A stretch of 64,000 nucleotides of DNA, from the NCBI GenBank assembly GCA_946406115.1, contig OX291562.1, positions 898,001 through 962,000 of the forward strand, given 5' to 3'. The position numbers and the translations under genes were made by a program. The DNA is from Apoda limacodes (lineage: Eukaryota > Arthropoda > Insecta > Lepidoptera > Limacodidae). This document shows positions 47,364 to 56,389 of this stretch, piece by piece (the stretch's first letter is position 1; each line of letters begins with the position of its first letter). The notes beneath the pieces were generated by a model, which was not told where the DNA came from, ran no database searches, and worked only from the letters and a program-made list of their open reading frames with translations.

Positions 47364-47907
47364 ACATCGGCACATACAATCGACTTAAACATTTAATGTC
47401 ACATCGGCACATACAATCGACTTAAACATTTAATGTCACATCGGCACATACAATCGACTTAAACATTTAATGTCACATCGGCACATACAATCGACTTAAA
47501 CATTTAATGTCACATCGGCACATACAATCGACTTAAACATTTAATGTCACATCGGCACATACGATCGACTTAAACATTTAATGTCACATCGGCACATACA
47601 ATCGACTTAAACATTTAATGTCACATCGGCACATACAATCGACTTAAACATTTAATGTCACATCGGCACATACAATTGACTTAAATATGTTAAGTCACAT
47701 CGGCAAATACAATCGACTTAAACATTTAATGTCACATCGGCAAATACAATCGACTTAAACATTTAATGCCACATCGGCAAATACAATCGACTTAAATATT
47801 TAATGTCACATCGGCAAATACAATCGACTTAAATATTTAATGTCACATCGGCACATATAATCGACTTGAACATTTTATTTCACATCGGCACATACAATCG
47901 ACTTAAA
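47364..47907. repeat. 37-bp minisatellite, 14-15 copies
   Basis: The unit ACATCGGCACATACAATCGA followed by CTTAAACATTTAATGTC repeats every 37 bp. Left units are identical. Units to the right of about 47680 accumulate changes (CACATA to CAAATA, AAACATT to AAATATT), so the array decays from one end. It starts only ~145 bp from the 22-bp array. Confidence 0.96.
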
Positions 47908-48255
47908 TAAGGATAGTTTAAAAGACGAAGAGGAAACAATTATTTTCACAATACACTATTACCTAAAGTTGTAACGGAAAAAGTTGTAAAGTTGCAATAT
48001 TTGATTTTTGACACAGCTGGAGGTACAGAGCGCATAGAAGACTTTATGTTACAAAAAGTTTGATTTAGATACACTGTCGCATTAAGCGAAAAACGTGTAA
48101 TTATAGACGAAAGGTGCAAAAATAAATAAATAAAGAAATGCCCCGAGTGAGAGTTGCAATGGGAATAGATTCTTCCTCGTGTCATTACGCGGGGGACCAT
48201 TCCTTTGTGCCGCAATGGAGAAATTAGTTTTATTTTCTTTAATACTGGTTGAGTT

Positions 48256-48638
48256 CAGGGCCGGATTTAGAGGTCTGGAGGCCTCAGGGCAACAAAGGAG
48301 TGGAGGCCCCCTGGCCCCAAATTATTTTCCATATAATAACGTCGCTATTTTTGACAACAAGTTATTCGCGGCTACCTGAATATTTTTATAGCGCGCGCTT
48401 TTCGTTGCAAGTTAATAGCTTGCTATGTTTATCAGCTATACGTTATATTAACCACCACTAGTAGGTAAAGTTGAAACAGCCAAAATATATAACACAGGAA
48501 AAGATGTTTACTAGTGTTTACTAGTCGGAATCGGAAAGATTTTTTTTTTTTTTTTCCGAAGTCTCTATTGTGGGGGCCCCCCGTTTCTGGAGGCCGCAGG
48601 GCTTTCGTCCCGTTTGCCCTCCTCTAAATCCGACCCTG
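48256..48638. mobile_element. hAT-type MITE with 8-bp target duplication
   Basis: The terminal inverted repeats are CAGGGCCGGATTTAGAGG (left) and CCTCTAAATCCGACCCTG (right). An exact 8-bp duplication GTTGAGTT flanks it at 48248-48255 and 48639-48646. Sub-terminal GGAGGC.CC-rich blocks (GTCTGGAGGCCTCAGGGC and its partner near 48590) extend the pairing. It is non-coding and 383 bp long. Confidence 0.92.
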
Positions 48639-49392
48639 GTTGAGTTGGAGAAAACTAAAAGGAAATATAATACATTCTATTGGAGTTTCCATTGGAAAAA
48701 TCTTTCGACGCAGCGGGAAAATGTTGATAATGTTGATATTACTAAACGACCTTCAGAGCCTGGCTGTTCTTTCATTTTGAGTTTGCTGCAATTGAAATTA
48801 TTAATTTGAATTTAATTATTATTGTATTGTATCGCACTGGTAATGGAAATTTTGACATTTATTAAAATAATTTAGAATCGTTGCTAGATAGGCTTTCGTA
48901 TGAAAATAAAAGATTTATAAATGTTGACTTTTTGTCCGAGAATAGTTTGAGGCGACGAGTAGATGATATTGTTGCGGACAGAGCTAGTGGACTGTAGGTT
49001 TATAGAAATGTGGGCTCTGAAAAAGCCCACTGTAAAATTGAAAAAATGAAACAAATTGGATTCTGCTTGCAACAGCTTATAATTGCCTTAAACGCAATTT
49101 ACACTTATATGGACAACTCATTTAACATTTTTCAAAATTATAATTTACAAACACTTATCTATAAATTACAAACACTTTCTTTAAAATCGTGATTTTAATT
49201 AACGCTTCACTGATTTTACTTAACTTCTACGAATTTTCTTGATTTATAAAAATGTTACTTCTTTCTTGAAGTAAAGTTATAAAAATGTTGGTTCTTTCTT
49301 GACATATATATATAACTTGTTCTTTCTTCAGTTGGTTTCTTCACTTATTTTCCTGGAACTGTTGAACTTTCACTGCATACTGTATGAAAATT

Positions 49393-49410
49393 GCGTCTCC
49401 TTTTATACGT
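49393..49410 (-). promoter_or_regulatory. TATA box on the minus strand
   Basis: The minus strand reads ACGTATAAAAGGAGACGC here, with CCAATCAGAG about 200 bp upstream (near 49600) and an initiator-like CAGTATGCAGTG ~30 nt downstream. This is the best polymerase II core promoter in the window, pointing leftwards. It may be the promoter of a split LTR. Confidence 0.5.
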
Positions 49411-49822
49411 TTTGGTCTAGGAGGAAATGTTCAAATCATTTATTTTAGACCAATCAGAGAACGTTGTTTTTATTTTGGAAACCCAATAACCAGTTCAAAC
49501 CGGTATTTTCCAGATTTTTACCTCGAACTTTCTAATTTAATATTTTTCAATGGTGTTTTTGTTCCGAGCCATTCTCCCACTTTCGTCTGTGCTCTGATTG
49601 GCTGCTCATTTTCATATAAATATGAGGCTTCAAAATTTGTTTTTAGTAAAAATTTTGACTTTTTACATTTTTTATTTTACTACTACGTCAGTTGTGTTTT
49701 GCATAGTATAAAAAATTAATTGGCATACATTTATGTCTAGAAATGAATGCGTGAGAACCAAAAAACACATGTGGTTCACTTTACAGTATTGCTAAAAAAT
49801 CGAAAAGTCACGTTCTGACAGT

Positions 49823-49832
49823 AGCTCCACAG
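49823..49832. other. Target-site duplication, copy 1 (AGCTCCACAG)
   Basis: AGCTCCACAG lies directly before the 5' end of the intact LINE. The same ten bases follow its 3' end (55645-55654) and the 3' end of the next element (56380-56389). Confidence 0.8.
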
Positions 49833-50245
49833 GCATCTATATCGCCTATCATCATCTCATCCCATCATCCTATCATATCTATCATCATCCTTGTGTTAAT
49901 AATACTCTCCAAGTTCAAATTATCTCAAGTGAAAAAGTGTATGTGCTTCAAGACAGCAATTCCTGTAGACGGCGGACGTGCGTGCACAGACGAGACTAGG
50001 TGTTTGTTGTGTTCTGCGTGTTTGCGCCTACAAAAGCAGCGCTTGAAGGTAGACGGTTTCCGCTTTTTCAGCGGTCTTGAGGAGGATTTAGCGGTAAGCG
50101 ATTTTATTGTATTTTCTCGGCATTTATTGCCACGGATCGCCGTCGTTTGTCGCTCTTCCAAGGGCGGCCCTTTTTGGGCCACCCCTTCAGACCCAGCTGC
50201 AGCCGGACTCGCATCAAGGGATGCTGGTAGCAGCCATCTAGCGGA

Positions 50246-52411
50246 ATGCCGCCACCCCCAGGACCCCCACCACCGGTACGTAGAGGAGGCGTACGTAAAC
50301 GGGGCGTATGGTTACGCTCCCAGCCCTCAGCCGCCGTCGTGGCGCGTAATTTATTTACCGGCAAAATTTCTGCCGCGGACCGGCCCTTTTCGGTCGCGTT
50401 CCCACCCTCTCGCCCTCCGTCTAGGACTTCTATGGCCTCGGCCATATCACAGTCGTCGATATACTCGGCGTCAGACACCGGCGACGAAATGTTTAGGGAT
50501 GAAGATCTCCCCACCCTCCCAACGATGCTCTCTCCAATTGAGGACACCCCGCCCCGGCCAGACCCGAACCCGTCATCATCCAAACAGGGCAGTACAAACA
50601 AGGTAACGCCCCCTTTGTCAACCCCGCGGAACTTCAACCCGCCCTCAATCCCACTGCCGCAGAGAGACCCTAGGGTACGCAGCAGAGATACAAGGCCGAG
50701 ACCTTTTTCTCTCAGCCCATCCAAGGACCCCGCCGAGCGTGCCCGACTTGAGGCAAGAGAAGCCATTGCCGATCGGCAAAAGGCTCTCGCCACTCAGCCA
50801 TCGACTTCAAAAGCCGCTGTAGAGGTGCCCCATGACCCCCATGTTGAAGGGATAGAAATTGCCGAAGTCACCCCCCCCCAGCCTGCCGCACCCCCAGCGC
50901 CAGCGCCGCCCAGCGGTCGCTCCTATGCCCAGGCAATAAGCGCCCAAACCGCTATACCCCCACCATCGCAATCTGTCGCTCAGCCGGCTAGCGTTGATGT
51001 CAGTGCCAACGACAAAAAAGTCAAAAATAGCCACCCCCCCATAGTCGTAGAGTCCCTCCCCCAGTGGTCGACGCATCTAAAAAAGATGCACGCTATATTA
51101 GGCCACGCACCCAACGCCCGGCCGTTTGGCAAAGGGGTACGATTTTTCCCTAAATCGCCTCTAGAGTATCGTACGGTAGTGGCCTATATAGACGAGCTGT
51201 CTAAGCTGGATCACGCAGTATCTTGGTACTGCTACAGCTTAGACAGCGATCGACCACACAAAATTGCCATCAAGGGGCTCCCGCAGGATACCTCGCTTGA
51301 CGAGCTTGCTGAGGACCTCGCATTGGCCAACTTCCCCGTGTCGCACGTGCGGCAAATTCCTGCAGTTAGGGGTCGACCTAACTGCATTTATTATGCCCAG
51401 CTGCAACACAAGCATACTTCTGCCGAGCTGCAACAGCTGTACGCAGTAAATGAGCTGCTCAGCATGCCTGGCATAACAATTGAGGCCTGGCGTACTCGCC
51501 CCGGTCCGGCACAATGCCATAGGTGCCAGGCATTTGGCCACGCCTCCTCGAACTGTCACCGGCCAATTAAATGTGTGCGCTGCGGCGGCGAGCACCCGGC
51601 GTCTGACTGCGATCGGCAATCGGTTGCAGTCAAATGCATCAATTGCAGGCAAGCGCACACGGCCAACAGCCGCTCGTGTCCCGTTTTCCGGCGCGAGGCG
51701 AGACGTAGGGGGGTGACCATTAACCCTCCGTTACCCCGTAATAAAGCCCAACGGGCTACAAATTTGCCCCCGCCATCACCCACTCCCCTGCAACAATTGC
51801 AGCCGCAGGAGTACGACTTATCCTCGGGCGCAAATTTAATGCCCCCCGCCAATCCCCCCACCGACAGATCCCAAGCTCTCGGAGGGAAAAAAAAGAGGCC
51901 TCGACGCAAAAAATCCGCACCCCAGCCCACAACAACAGTTCAGGCTAACGTTCCGACAGTACCGGACACACAGTTCGCCCCATACATTTTTATGCCCCCC
52001 CCCCCCCAATTTGCGGACCCCCCACAACCCCCTAAGCCATTGTTAGCGCAAACAATTACAAAAATGCAGCCGCAAGCGGCCGCTAAACAACAGACGCAAC
52101 CTACTACGTCAAACCGCCCTAGTGGCATGCTACACACACAGGGCCCACCCCGCATGCAAGCTGGTGCACTAAATGTTGCCAGAGCCGCAATAGCGGCGCT
52201 AAACGCGGCCATAGAGGCCATAGCTGCCGGCCAAAATCCCCTGCCAGCCCTTTTTAACGGCTTGGCACAACTCACCACAATTCTTACGTGGGAATTTATT
52301 AGTGTATTGGAACCCTGGGGGCATAATTGGCAAGACAGCCGCCCTCAGAACGTTAGTCCAGGAACACGATGTTCACATTGTGTTACTGGGCGAAACGAAA
52401 CTCCGAGGTGA
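50246..52411 (+). CDS. LINE ORF1, RNA-binding protein with three zinc knuckles (721 aa)
   Basis: It starts at ATG 50246. The first ~250 residues are Pro/Ser-rich and probably disordered. Residues ~255-420 form the conserved core, with a PRE_C2HC-like part (KIAIKGLPQDTSLDELAEDL). Residues ~423-475 are three CCHC knuckles: CHRCQAFGHASSNC, CVRCGGEHPASDC and CINCRQAHTANSRSC. A basic stretch (KKKRPRRKKS) at ~550 could be a nuclear signal. The C-terminus is Pro/Gln-rich. ORF1 proteins bind the element RNA and form the particle that carries it to DNA. The reading frame is intact and overlaps ORF2 by 110 bp in the +1 frame, so ORF2 is probably translated by reinitiation or frameshift. An upstream frame (49893-50606) is a shadow. 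Confidence 0.92.
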   Translation: MPPPPGPPPPVRRGGVRKRGVWLRSQPSAAVVARNLFTGKISAADRPFSVAFPPSRPPSRTSMASAISQSSIYSASDTGDEMFRDEDLPTLPTMLSPIEDTPPRPDPNPSSSKQGSTNKVTPPLSTPRNFNPPSIPLPQRDPRVRSRDTRPRPFSLSPSKDPAERARLEAREAIADRQKALATQPSTSKAAVEVPHDPHVEGIEIAEVTPPQPAAPPAPAPPSGRSYAQAISAQTAIPPPSQSVAQPASVDVSANDKKVKNSHPPIVVESLPQWSTHLKKMHAILGHAPNARPFGKGVRFFPKSPLEYRTVVAYIDELSKLDHAVSWYCYSLDSDRPHKIAIKGLPQDTSLDELAEDLALANFPVSHVRQIPAVRGRPNCIYYAQLQHKHTSAELQQLYAVNELLSMPGITIEAWRTRPGPAQCHRCQAFGHASSNCHRPIKCVRCGGEHPASDCDRQSVAVKCINCRQAHTANSRSCPVFRREARRRGVTINPPLPRNKAQRATNLPPPSPTPLQQLQPQEYDLSSGANLMPPANPPTDRSQALGGKKKRPRRKKSAPQPTTTVQANVPTVPDTQFAPYIFMPPPPQFADPPQPPKPLLAQTITKMQPQAAAKQQTQPTTSNRPSGMLHTQGPPRMQAGALNVARAAIAALNAAIEAIAAGQNPLPALFNGLAQLTTILTWEFISVLEPWGHNWQDSRPQNVSPGTRCSHCVTGRNETPR

Positions 52412-54977
52412 GAATGAGCTCCGTATTCCAAATTTCTTCACCTATAGGCGAGACGAAATTTCTCCCGCTAATATGGCCTTCAGGGGTACGGCTGTATTAA
52501 TTAGACGTGACCTTATTCACGAATTACTACCCCTTCCCCATTTTACATACACTCGGTCTATAGGTGTAAAACTAAAGGTCGGCAATGCGGAGCTTAAAGT
52601 CTTCGCCGCATATAAGCCACCAGCAACCCCCTTCGATCCAAGTGACATCGACAATATCTTTTGCGATGCCACCCCCACACTTATTTTAGGTGACCTTAAT
52701 TCCAAACACCAACAATGGGGTTCACGTATTTCATCCAAATCGGGTCGTGAACTAAAAGCAGATGCTGAGAGCAAAAATTATTTAGTCATCGGTCCAGGAT
52801 CACCAACACACTATCCCTCTACGGACAGTCACGCACCGGACGTACTAGACATCGCCTTAGCCCACAAGATTAGCTGGTCAATGTCGTTAGAGGTCCTCCA
52901 CGACACTGACACTCAGCATCTGCCAATCTTATTGGTCCTAGGAGTGTCCGCAGCTGGTAAACCGCTCCCCAACCCACGTAGAATCACAGATTGGGCCTTA
53001 TTTCACCGCGCCATGTTAAACTTTCAACTCCCGGCTGGGGGCATTTCTACTCCCTTAGAGGTCGAAGAGGCAGTTAGTACTTTTACAACTGCCATTGCAC
53101 AGGCCCTAAGGGAGTCCACCAGTATCTCAGCCACAGTTTCTGGTAAAAAACTTTTACCGGCGCACCTCCGCGCAAAAATTAGGGAAAAAAGGGCCCTTCG
53201 TAAGCACTGGTGTCAAACTCGCTGCCCAGTTGCTAAGAGGGACCTAAACAGGATCAGCGCCGAACTGCGGTCAGAAATCGCAATTTACAGGCAGCATTCG
53301 TGGGACCAAGTGATTTTTAAAGCCAGTGAGGATGACACTGCACTGTATCGCTTGGCCCGACAAATAACTAGAACCCCCGCCCCTAGTTGCCCTCTTATTG
53401 ATACCGCTGGCATCCGCCACTACCACGCAGCGGAACGCGCGGAACTTTTTGCGGACCACTTCGAGGGCCAATTTAAGCCGAACCCCATTATCGACCCTGC
53501 CCACACGCTAGGAGTTATAGAACGCGTAGAGCAGTTTCTCGCGGCCCCAGCCCCACCACTAAGAGGTGATTATTTTATATCGCCTAAAGAGGTTAGGAAG
53601 GAGGCCTCTAAGCTTAATAAGCGCAAATCACCCGGTCCCGACGAGATTCCAAACACAGCGATCATCATGCTGCCTAGGAAGGGTCTGGTGGCACTCACCC
53701 GTATCTTTAATGGGATACTGCGCACTGGACATTTCCCATCTTCATGGAAGATTGGCAAAATCATTGTTCTCCCGAAACCAGGGAAAGGTCGTCATCGCCC
53801 AGAACATTACCGACCGATTACACTGCTGTCCAATTTAGCCAAGTTGTTCGAACGCCTACTATTACTTAGGATATCCCCGCATATCCAGCTTAGGCCTGAA
53901 CAATTTGGTTTCAGAGACAGCCACAGTACCACTCTTCAGCTTGTACGAGTGCTCCATCACATGGGCTTCGAGCTAAACAAGGGCAGGCGCACAGTCGGAG
54001 TCTTTCTCGATATGGAGAAGGCTTTCGATCGAGTTTGGCACGAGGGCTTATTACACAAGCTGTTAGAGACGGACATCCCACCGATGCTCGGGCGAGTAAT
54101 AGCCTCGTTTCTGGACAAACGAAGCTTCTATGTCTCGGTCGAGAACAAACAGTCAGCATGTAAACCCATTAGAGCAGGGGTACCTCAAGGCAGCTGCCTA
54201 TCGCCACTGCTCTATGCGTTATTCACCAACGACATCCCCACTCTCAGTGACTCCGGTCTAGCTGAAGGTGTTGAAGACGTCATCCTAGCCCTATACGCGG
54301 ACGATAGCGCCTATATGTCCTCCTCCCGCAAAGCTAGCTTAGCAGCCAAAAAAATGCAGCGACTATTGGACACTTTGCCTGGCTGGCTGGACAAGTGGAG
54401 AATAGCCGTTAATGCCAGCAAGACAGCAGCAATACTGACCGGCCTGCAAAAGTTTCTCCCACCGAAACTTGTGTTTCGAGGTCAAGTCATTGAGTGGCAA
54501 CCCAGCGTAAAGTACCTAGGTTGTATTATAGACCGCCCCTTGCGCATGCGCAAAATGCTAGACCATGTGTCAGCAGGCGCGGTCGCGTCACGGGCGTGCC
54601 TTAGACCGGTACTTTCCTCTGACTTGCCACTCAGAACCAAAATTCGCCTGTACAAATTGTACATACGGTCGAGACTGACCTATGCAGCCCCTGCTTGGTA
54701 CGGTCTTCTATCTTCTACCAACAAACTTAAGCTCCAGGCAGTCCAAAATAAGTCGCTGAGATTTATCACCGGCGCGGGACGCTACGTCCGCAACTCCACC
54801 ATTGCTAGAGACACCAAAACCGAGCCACTCGCAGAGTTCATATCTGGTTTGTCGAAACGATTATTCACCCGCGCTGACAACAGTCATCATACACATCTCA
54901 GGGGCATAGCACCCCTACACGCCCGCCCGCCGGAAGGCAGGGCTCTCCCCCGAGAGCTTATTCCTGCGGGTGAATAA
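52302..54977 (+). CDS. LINE ORF2, APE endonuclease and reverse transcriptase (about 891 aa)
   Basis: The frame is open from before the ORF1 stop. The first codon of 52302 is GTG and no ATG precedes the endonuclease, so translation is probably coupled to ORF1. The endonuclease (residues 1-215) shows YWNPGGI, LLGETKL, GDLNSKHQQWG and DVLDIAL. The usual SDH motif reads TQHLPI, so the Asp next to the catalytic His is Gln. The reverse transcriptase (~480-760) has IIVLPKPGKGRHRPEHYRPI, FLDMEKAFDRVWH (motif A, ~566), AGVPQGSCLSPLLYALFTND and LYADDSAY (motif C, ~663). A Jockey-type C-terminus ends at RALPRELIPAGE. The enzyme nicks target DNA and copies the RNA at the nick. No frameshift or stop is seen. 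Confidence 0.92.
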   Translation: MYWNPGGIIGKTAALRTLVQEHDVHIVLLGETKLRGENELRIPNFFTYRRDEISPANMAFRGTAVLIRRDLIHELLPLPHFTYTRSIGVKLKVGNAELKVFAAYKPPATPFDPSDIDNIFCDATPTLILGDLNSKHQQWGSRISSKSGRELKADAESKNYLVIGPGSPTHYPSTDSHAPDVLDIALAHKISWSMSLEVLHDTDTQHLPILLVLGVSAAGKPLPNPRRITDWALFHRAMLNFQLPAGGISTPLEVEEAVSTFTTAIAQALRESTSISATVSGKKLLPAHLRAKIREKRALRKHWCQTRCPVAKRDLNRISAELRSEIAIYRQHSWDQVIFKASEDDTALYRLARQITRTPAPSCPLIDTAGIRHYHAAERAELFADHFEGQFKPNPIIDPAHTLGVIERVEQFLAAPAPPLRGDYFISPKEVRKEASKLNKRKSPGPDEIPNTAIIMLPRKGLVALTRIFNGILRTGHFPSSWKIGKIIVLPKPGKGRHRPEHYRPITLLSNLAKLFERLLLLRISPHIQLRPEQFGFRDSHSTTLQLVRVLHHMGFELNKGRRTVGVFLDMEKAFDRVWHEGLLHKLLETDIPPMLGRVIASFLDKRSFYVSVENKQSACKPIRAGVPQGSCLSPLLYALFTNDIPTLSDSGLAEGVEDVILALYADDSAYMSSSRKASLAAKKMQRLLDTLPGWLDKWRIAVNASKTAAILTGLQKFLPPKLVFRGQVIEWQPSVKYLGCIIDRPLRMRKMLDHVSAGAVASRACLRPVLSSDLPLRTKIRLYKLYIRSRLTYAAPAWYGLLSSTNKLKLQAVQNKSLRFITGAGRYVRNSTIARDTKTEPLAEFISGLSKRLFTRADNSHHTHLRGIAPLHARPPEGRALPRELIPAGE

Positions 54978-55644
54978 GTTTACTTATTCACCCTCCTACC
55001 TCCTTACCCTCCTCCCTTCACTTCATTTCATTTCATTCCATTTTTATTGCCCATCTCGCCTCTATTTTATTTCTGCTTTTATTTCTGTTTTGACGTGACA
55101 ACGTCTTATAAATTGGTTTGCCGGGTGACACTTCAAGAAACTGCGTTACGCTCCGCTCACGTTATGCGCTCACAATGAGAGCGAGTGAGAGGCACGCGCC
55201 CGCCTAAGAGCGAGAGAGACAGACATAAAATCATTGTCACGTAAAACTTTCGCCCGTATACCGACTTTACAGGCAACCAGTTTTTTATTTCGCTTTTATT
55301 TTATTTTATTTTCATTTTTTGTTTTGTTTTTTGCTTCGTTTTTATTTTATTTTAATTTCGCTCTTTTTCTTTTCTTTTCTTTTGCTTTGTTTTTATTTTG
55401 TTTTTATTTGTTTTATTTTTCTGTTTTTATTCTGGTGCCTACATAACACCTACTGTTTTTCTTATCGCTTACGGCGATAATATATTAGCCACAAAGGGGG
55501 CCTGATAAGTAGGCCGCCTTTTCAAATTTCACCGGGGGTGTTCAGCACCCCTGAGCTTCTGCCCGGGTCATGGTGGGAGGTAAATTCCCCTCCCCCGACA
55601 TCCGCACCTCAACACCCAGTAGGGTGTAAGAGAAGATACCCGCA
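54978..55644 (+). promoter_or_regulatory. Structured 3' UTR of the intact LINE
   Basis: After a CT/TTTTATTT-rich stretch come five hairpins in a row: TTATCGC/GCGATAA (55462-55480), AAAGGGGGCCT/AGGCCGCCTTT with one mismatch (55493-55521, loop GATAAGT), CGGGGGTG/CACCCCTG with one G-T pair (55533-55553), GGGAGG/CCTCCC (55575-55594) and ACACCC/GGGTGT (55612-55627). The element ends about 17 bp later without poly(A). By analogy with other LINEs whose reverse transcriptase reads a 3' structure, these may be the template recognition signal. That role is an inference. Confidence 0.75.
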
Positions 55645-55654
55645 AGCTCCACAG
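55645..55654. other. Target-site duplication, copy 2 (AGCTCCACAG)
   Basis: It ends the intact LINE and precedes the truncated one, so a single copy serves both insertions. Confidence 0.8.
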
Positions 55655-56053
55655 GCGGTTGGCGCCAGGGCGGCCCTACGGCCATTATTTTTGTCTGACC
55701 TGCCACTTAAAACCAAAATCCGGCTATACAAGCTCTACGTTAGGTCCCGTTTAACGTACGCCGCGCCGGCTTGGTACGCTTTGCTATCCGCCACTAAAAA
55801 GAAAAAGATTCAAGTAGTACAAAACAAATCGCTGAGGATATTAACGGGTGCTCCGCGCTACGTTCGCAATGACACAATTGCTAGGGACACAAAGGCAGAG
55901 CCAATAGGTGAGTTTATCGCCAGACTGGCCGCCCGGTTGTTTGACGCGGCGGACAATAGCACCCACCTCCACCTAAGGGGCATAGCGCCTTTGCACGCCC
56001 GTCCACCCGAAGGCCGACCTCTCCCTAGGGAGCTAATCCCGCCCAAAAACTAG
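55655..56053 (+). pseudogene. ORF2 C-terminus fragment of the truncated LINE
   Basis: About 132 codons remain, matching residues ~760-891 of the neighbouring ORF2: LPLKTKIRLYKLYVRSRLTY, YVRNDTIARDTKAEP and HLRGIAPLHARPPEGR, ending RPLPRELIPPKN. The frame is undamaged but has no start and lacks both catalytic domains. The apparent start at 55538 lies in the 3' UTR of the preceding element and is not real. Confidence 0.88.
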
Positions 56054-56379
56054 CCGGGCTTATATGTTACATGTATATGTCATATTTTAGTTAGTTTTTT
56101 CTTTCCAATCACCTTTGTTTTTCATTCTCCACTTGTGTTTTTTCGTTTCTTCGTTTTTTGTTTTATTTTTTCGTTTGTTTTTATTTCGTTTCCTCCTCGC
56201 CACTTTCACAAAGTGGCCACTATAATGCCGACAGAGGGCCTGAAAAGTAGGCCCTCTTTAAACAATCACCGAGGGTGCGCTCACCCTCGAGACTTGCCCG
56301 GGTCATGGGGTAAAACGTCAGTCCTTACCCCGACACCCGTACCTCCTTTACCCGACAGGGTAAGAAGATGTCCACGTTT
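56054..56379 (+). promoter_or_regulatory. Structured 3' UTR of the truncated LINE
   Basis: It has the same layout as the neighbour's 3' UTR: a T-rich stretch then five hairpins, GCCACTTT/AAAGTGGC (56199-56217), AGAGGGCCT/AGGCCCTCT (56233-56257, loop GAAAAGT), CGAGGGTG/CACCCTCG (56270-56289), GGGGTAA/TTACCCC (56307-56331) and TTACCC/GGGTAA (56348-56363). All stems pair perfectly, although most differ in sequence from those of the intact copy. Confidence 0.75.
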
Positions 56380-56389
56380 AGCTCCACAG
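56380..56389. other. Target-site duplication, copy 3 (AGCTCCACAG)
   Basis: It follows the 3' end of the truncated LINE. With TAGCTCCACAG shared by copies 1 and 3, it marks the original single target. Confidence 0.8.

Larger units (their letters stand above)
47970..49832 (-). mobile_element. Candidate distal part of the BEL 3' LTR (or unrelated promoter-bearing DNA)
   Basis: This non-coding stretch lies on the far side of the tandem LINE pair from the BEL element. Read on the minus strand it carries a TATA box (TATAAAAGG) with a CCAAT-like CCAATCAGAG upstream, and ends ...TTCCGTTACA at 47970, which nearly inverts the BEL LTR start TGTTACGGA (56516). This fits an LTR split by insertions. Against it, no similarity to the BEL 5' region (62862-64000) was seen, and the implied LTR would be ~1.6 kb. 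The 5' LTR needed for comparison is not in the window. Confidence 0.35.
49833..55644 (+). mobile_element. Full-length, apparently intact two-ORF LINE
   Basis: Non-LTR retrotransposon, about 5.8 kb, flanked by AGCTCCACAG duplications. It has a 413-bp 5' UTR (pyrimidine-rich start with CATCAT repeats), ORF1 (50246-52411), an overlapping ORF2 (52302-54977) and a structured 3' UTR with no poly(A) tail. Neither ORF has a stop or frameshift. It is GC-richer than its surroundings. The ORF1 zinc knuckles and APE endonuclease put it near the Jockey/R1 group. It is a different family from the 28.7-44.6 kb copies. It is the only element in the window that may still be able to move. Confidence 0.9.
55655..56379 (+). 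mobile_element. 5'-truncated relative of the intact LINE, in tandem
   Basis: This begins within the ORF2 C-terminal region and runs to a 3' end homologous to that of 49833-55644. It stands head-to-tail with it, separated only by AGCTCCACAG, and is followed by the same ten bases. It is clearly diverged from the intact copy at protein and DNA level, so it is a related subfamily and not a tandem duplicate of it. Confidence 0.88.

Noticed and set aside
47364..47907. CRISPR-like regular repeats
   Set aside because: The 37-bp units are directly adjacent with no unique spacers; it is a minisatellite in eukaryotic DNA.
49893..50606. Separate upstream gene of 237 codons before the LINE ORF1
   Set aside because: It overlaps ORF1 in another frame and lacks ORF1-type motifs; it is a GC-rich shadow plus 5' UTR.
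52302..52304. GTG as the true start codon of the LINE ORF2
   Set aside because: Eukaryotic initiation at GTG is unlikely and the frame is open further upstream; coupling to ORF1 is more plausible.
55538..55654. Start of a short ORF2-like gene at 55538
   Set aside because: The stretch is the 3' UTR of the preceding LINE, in frame by chance with the truncated element.
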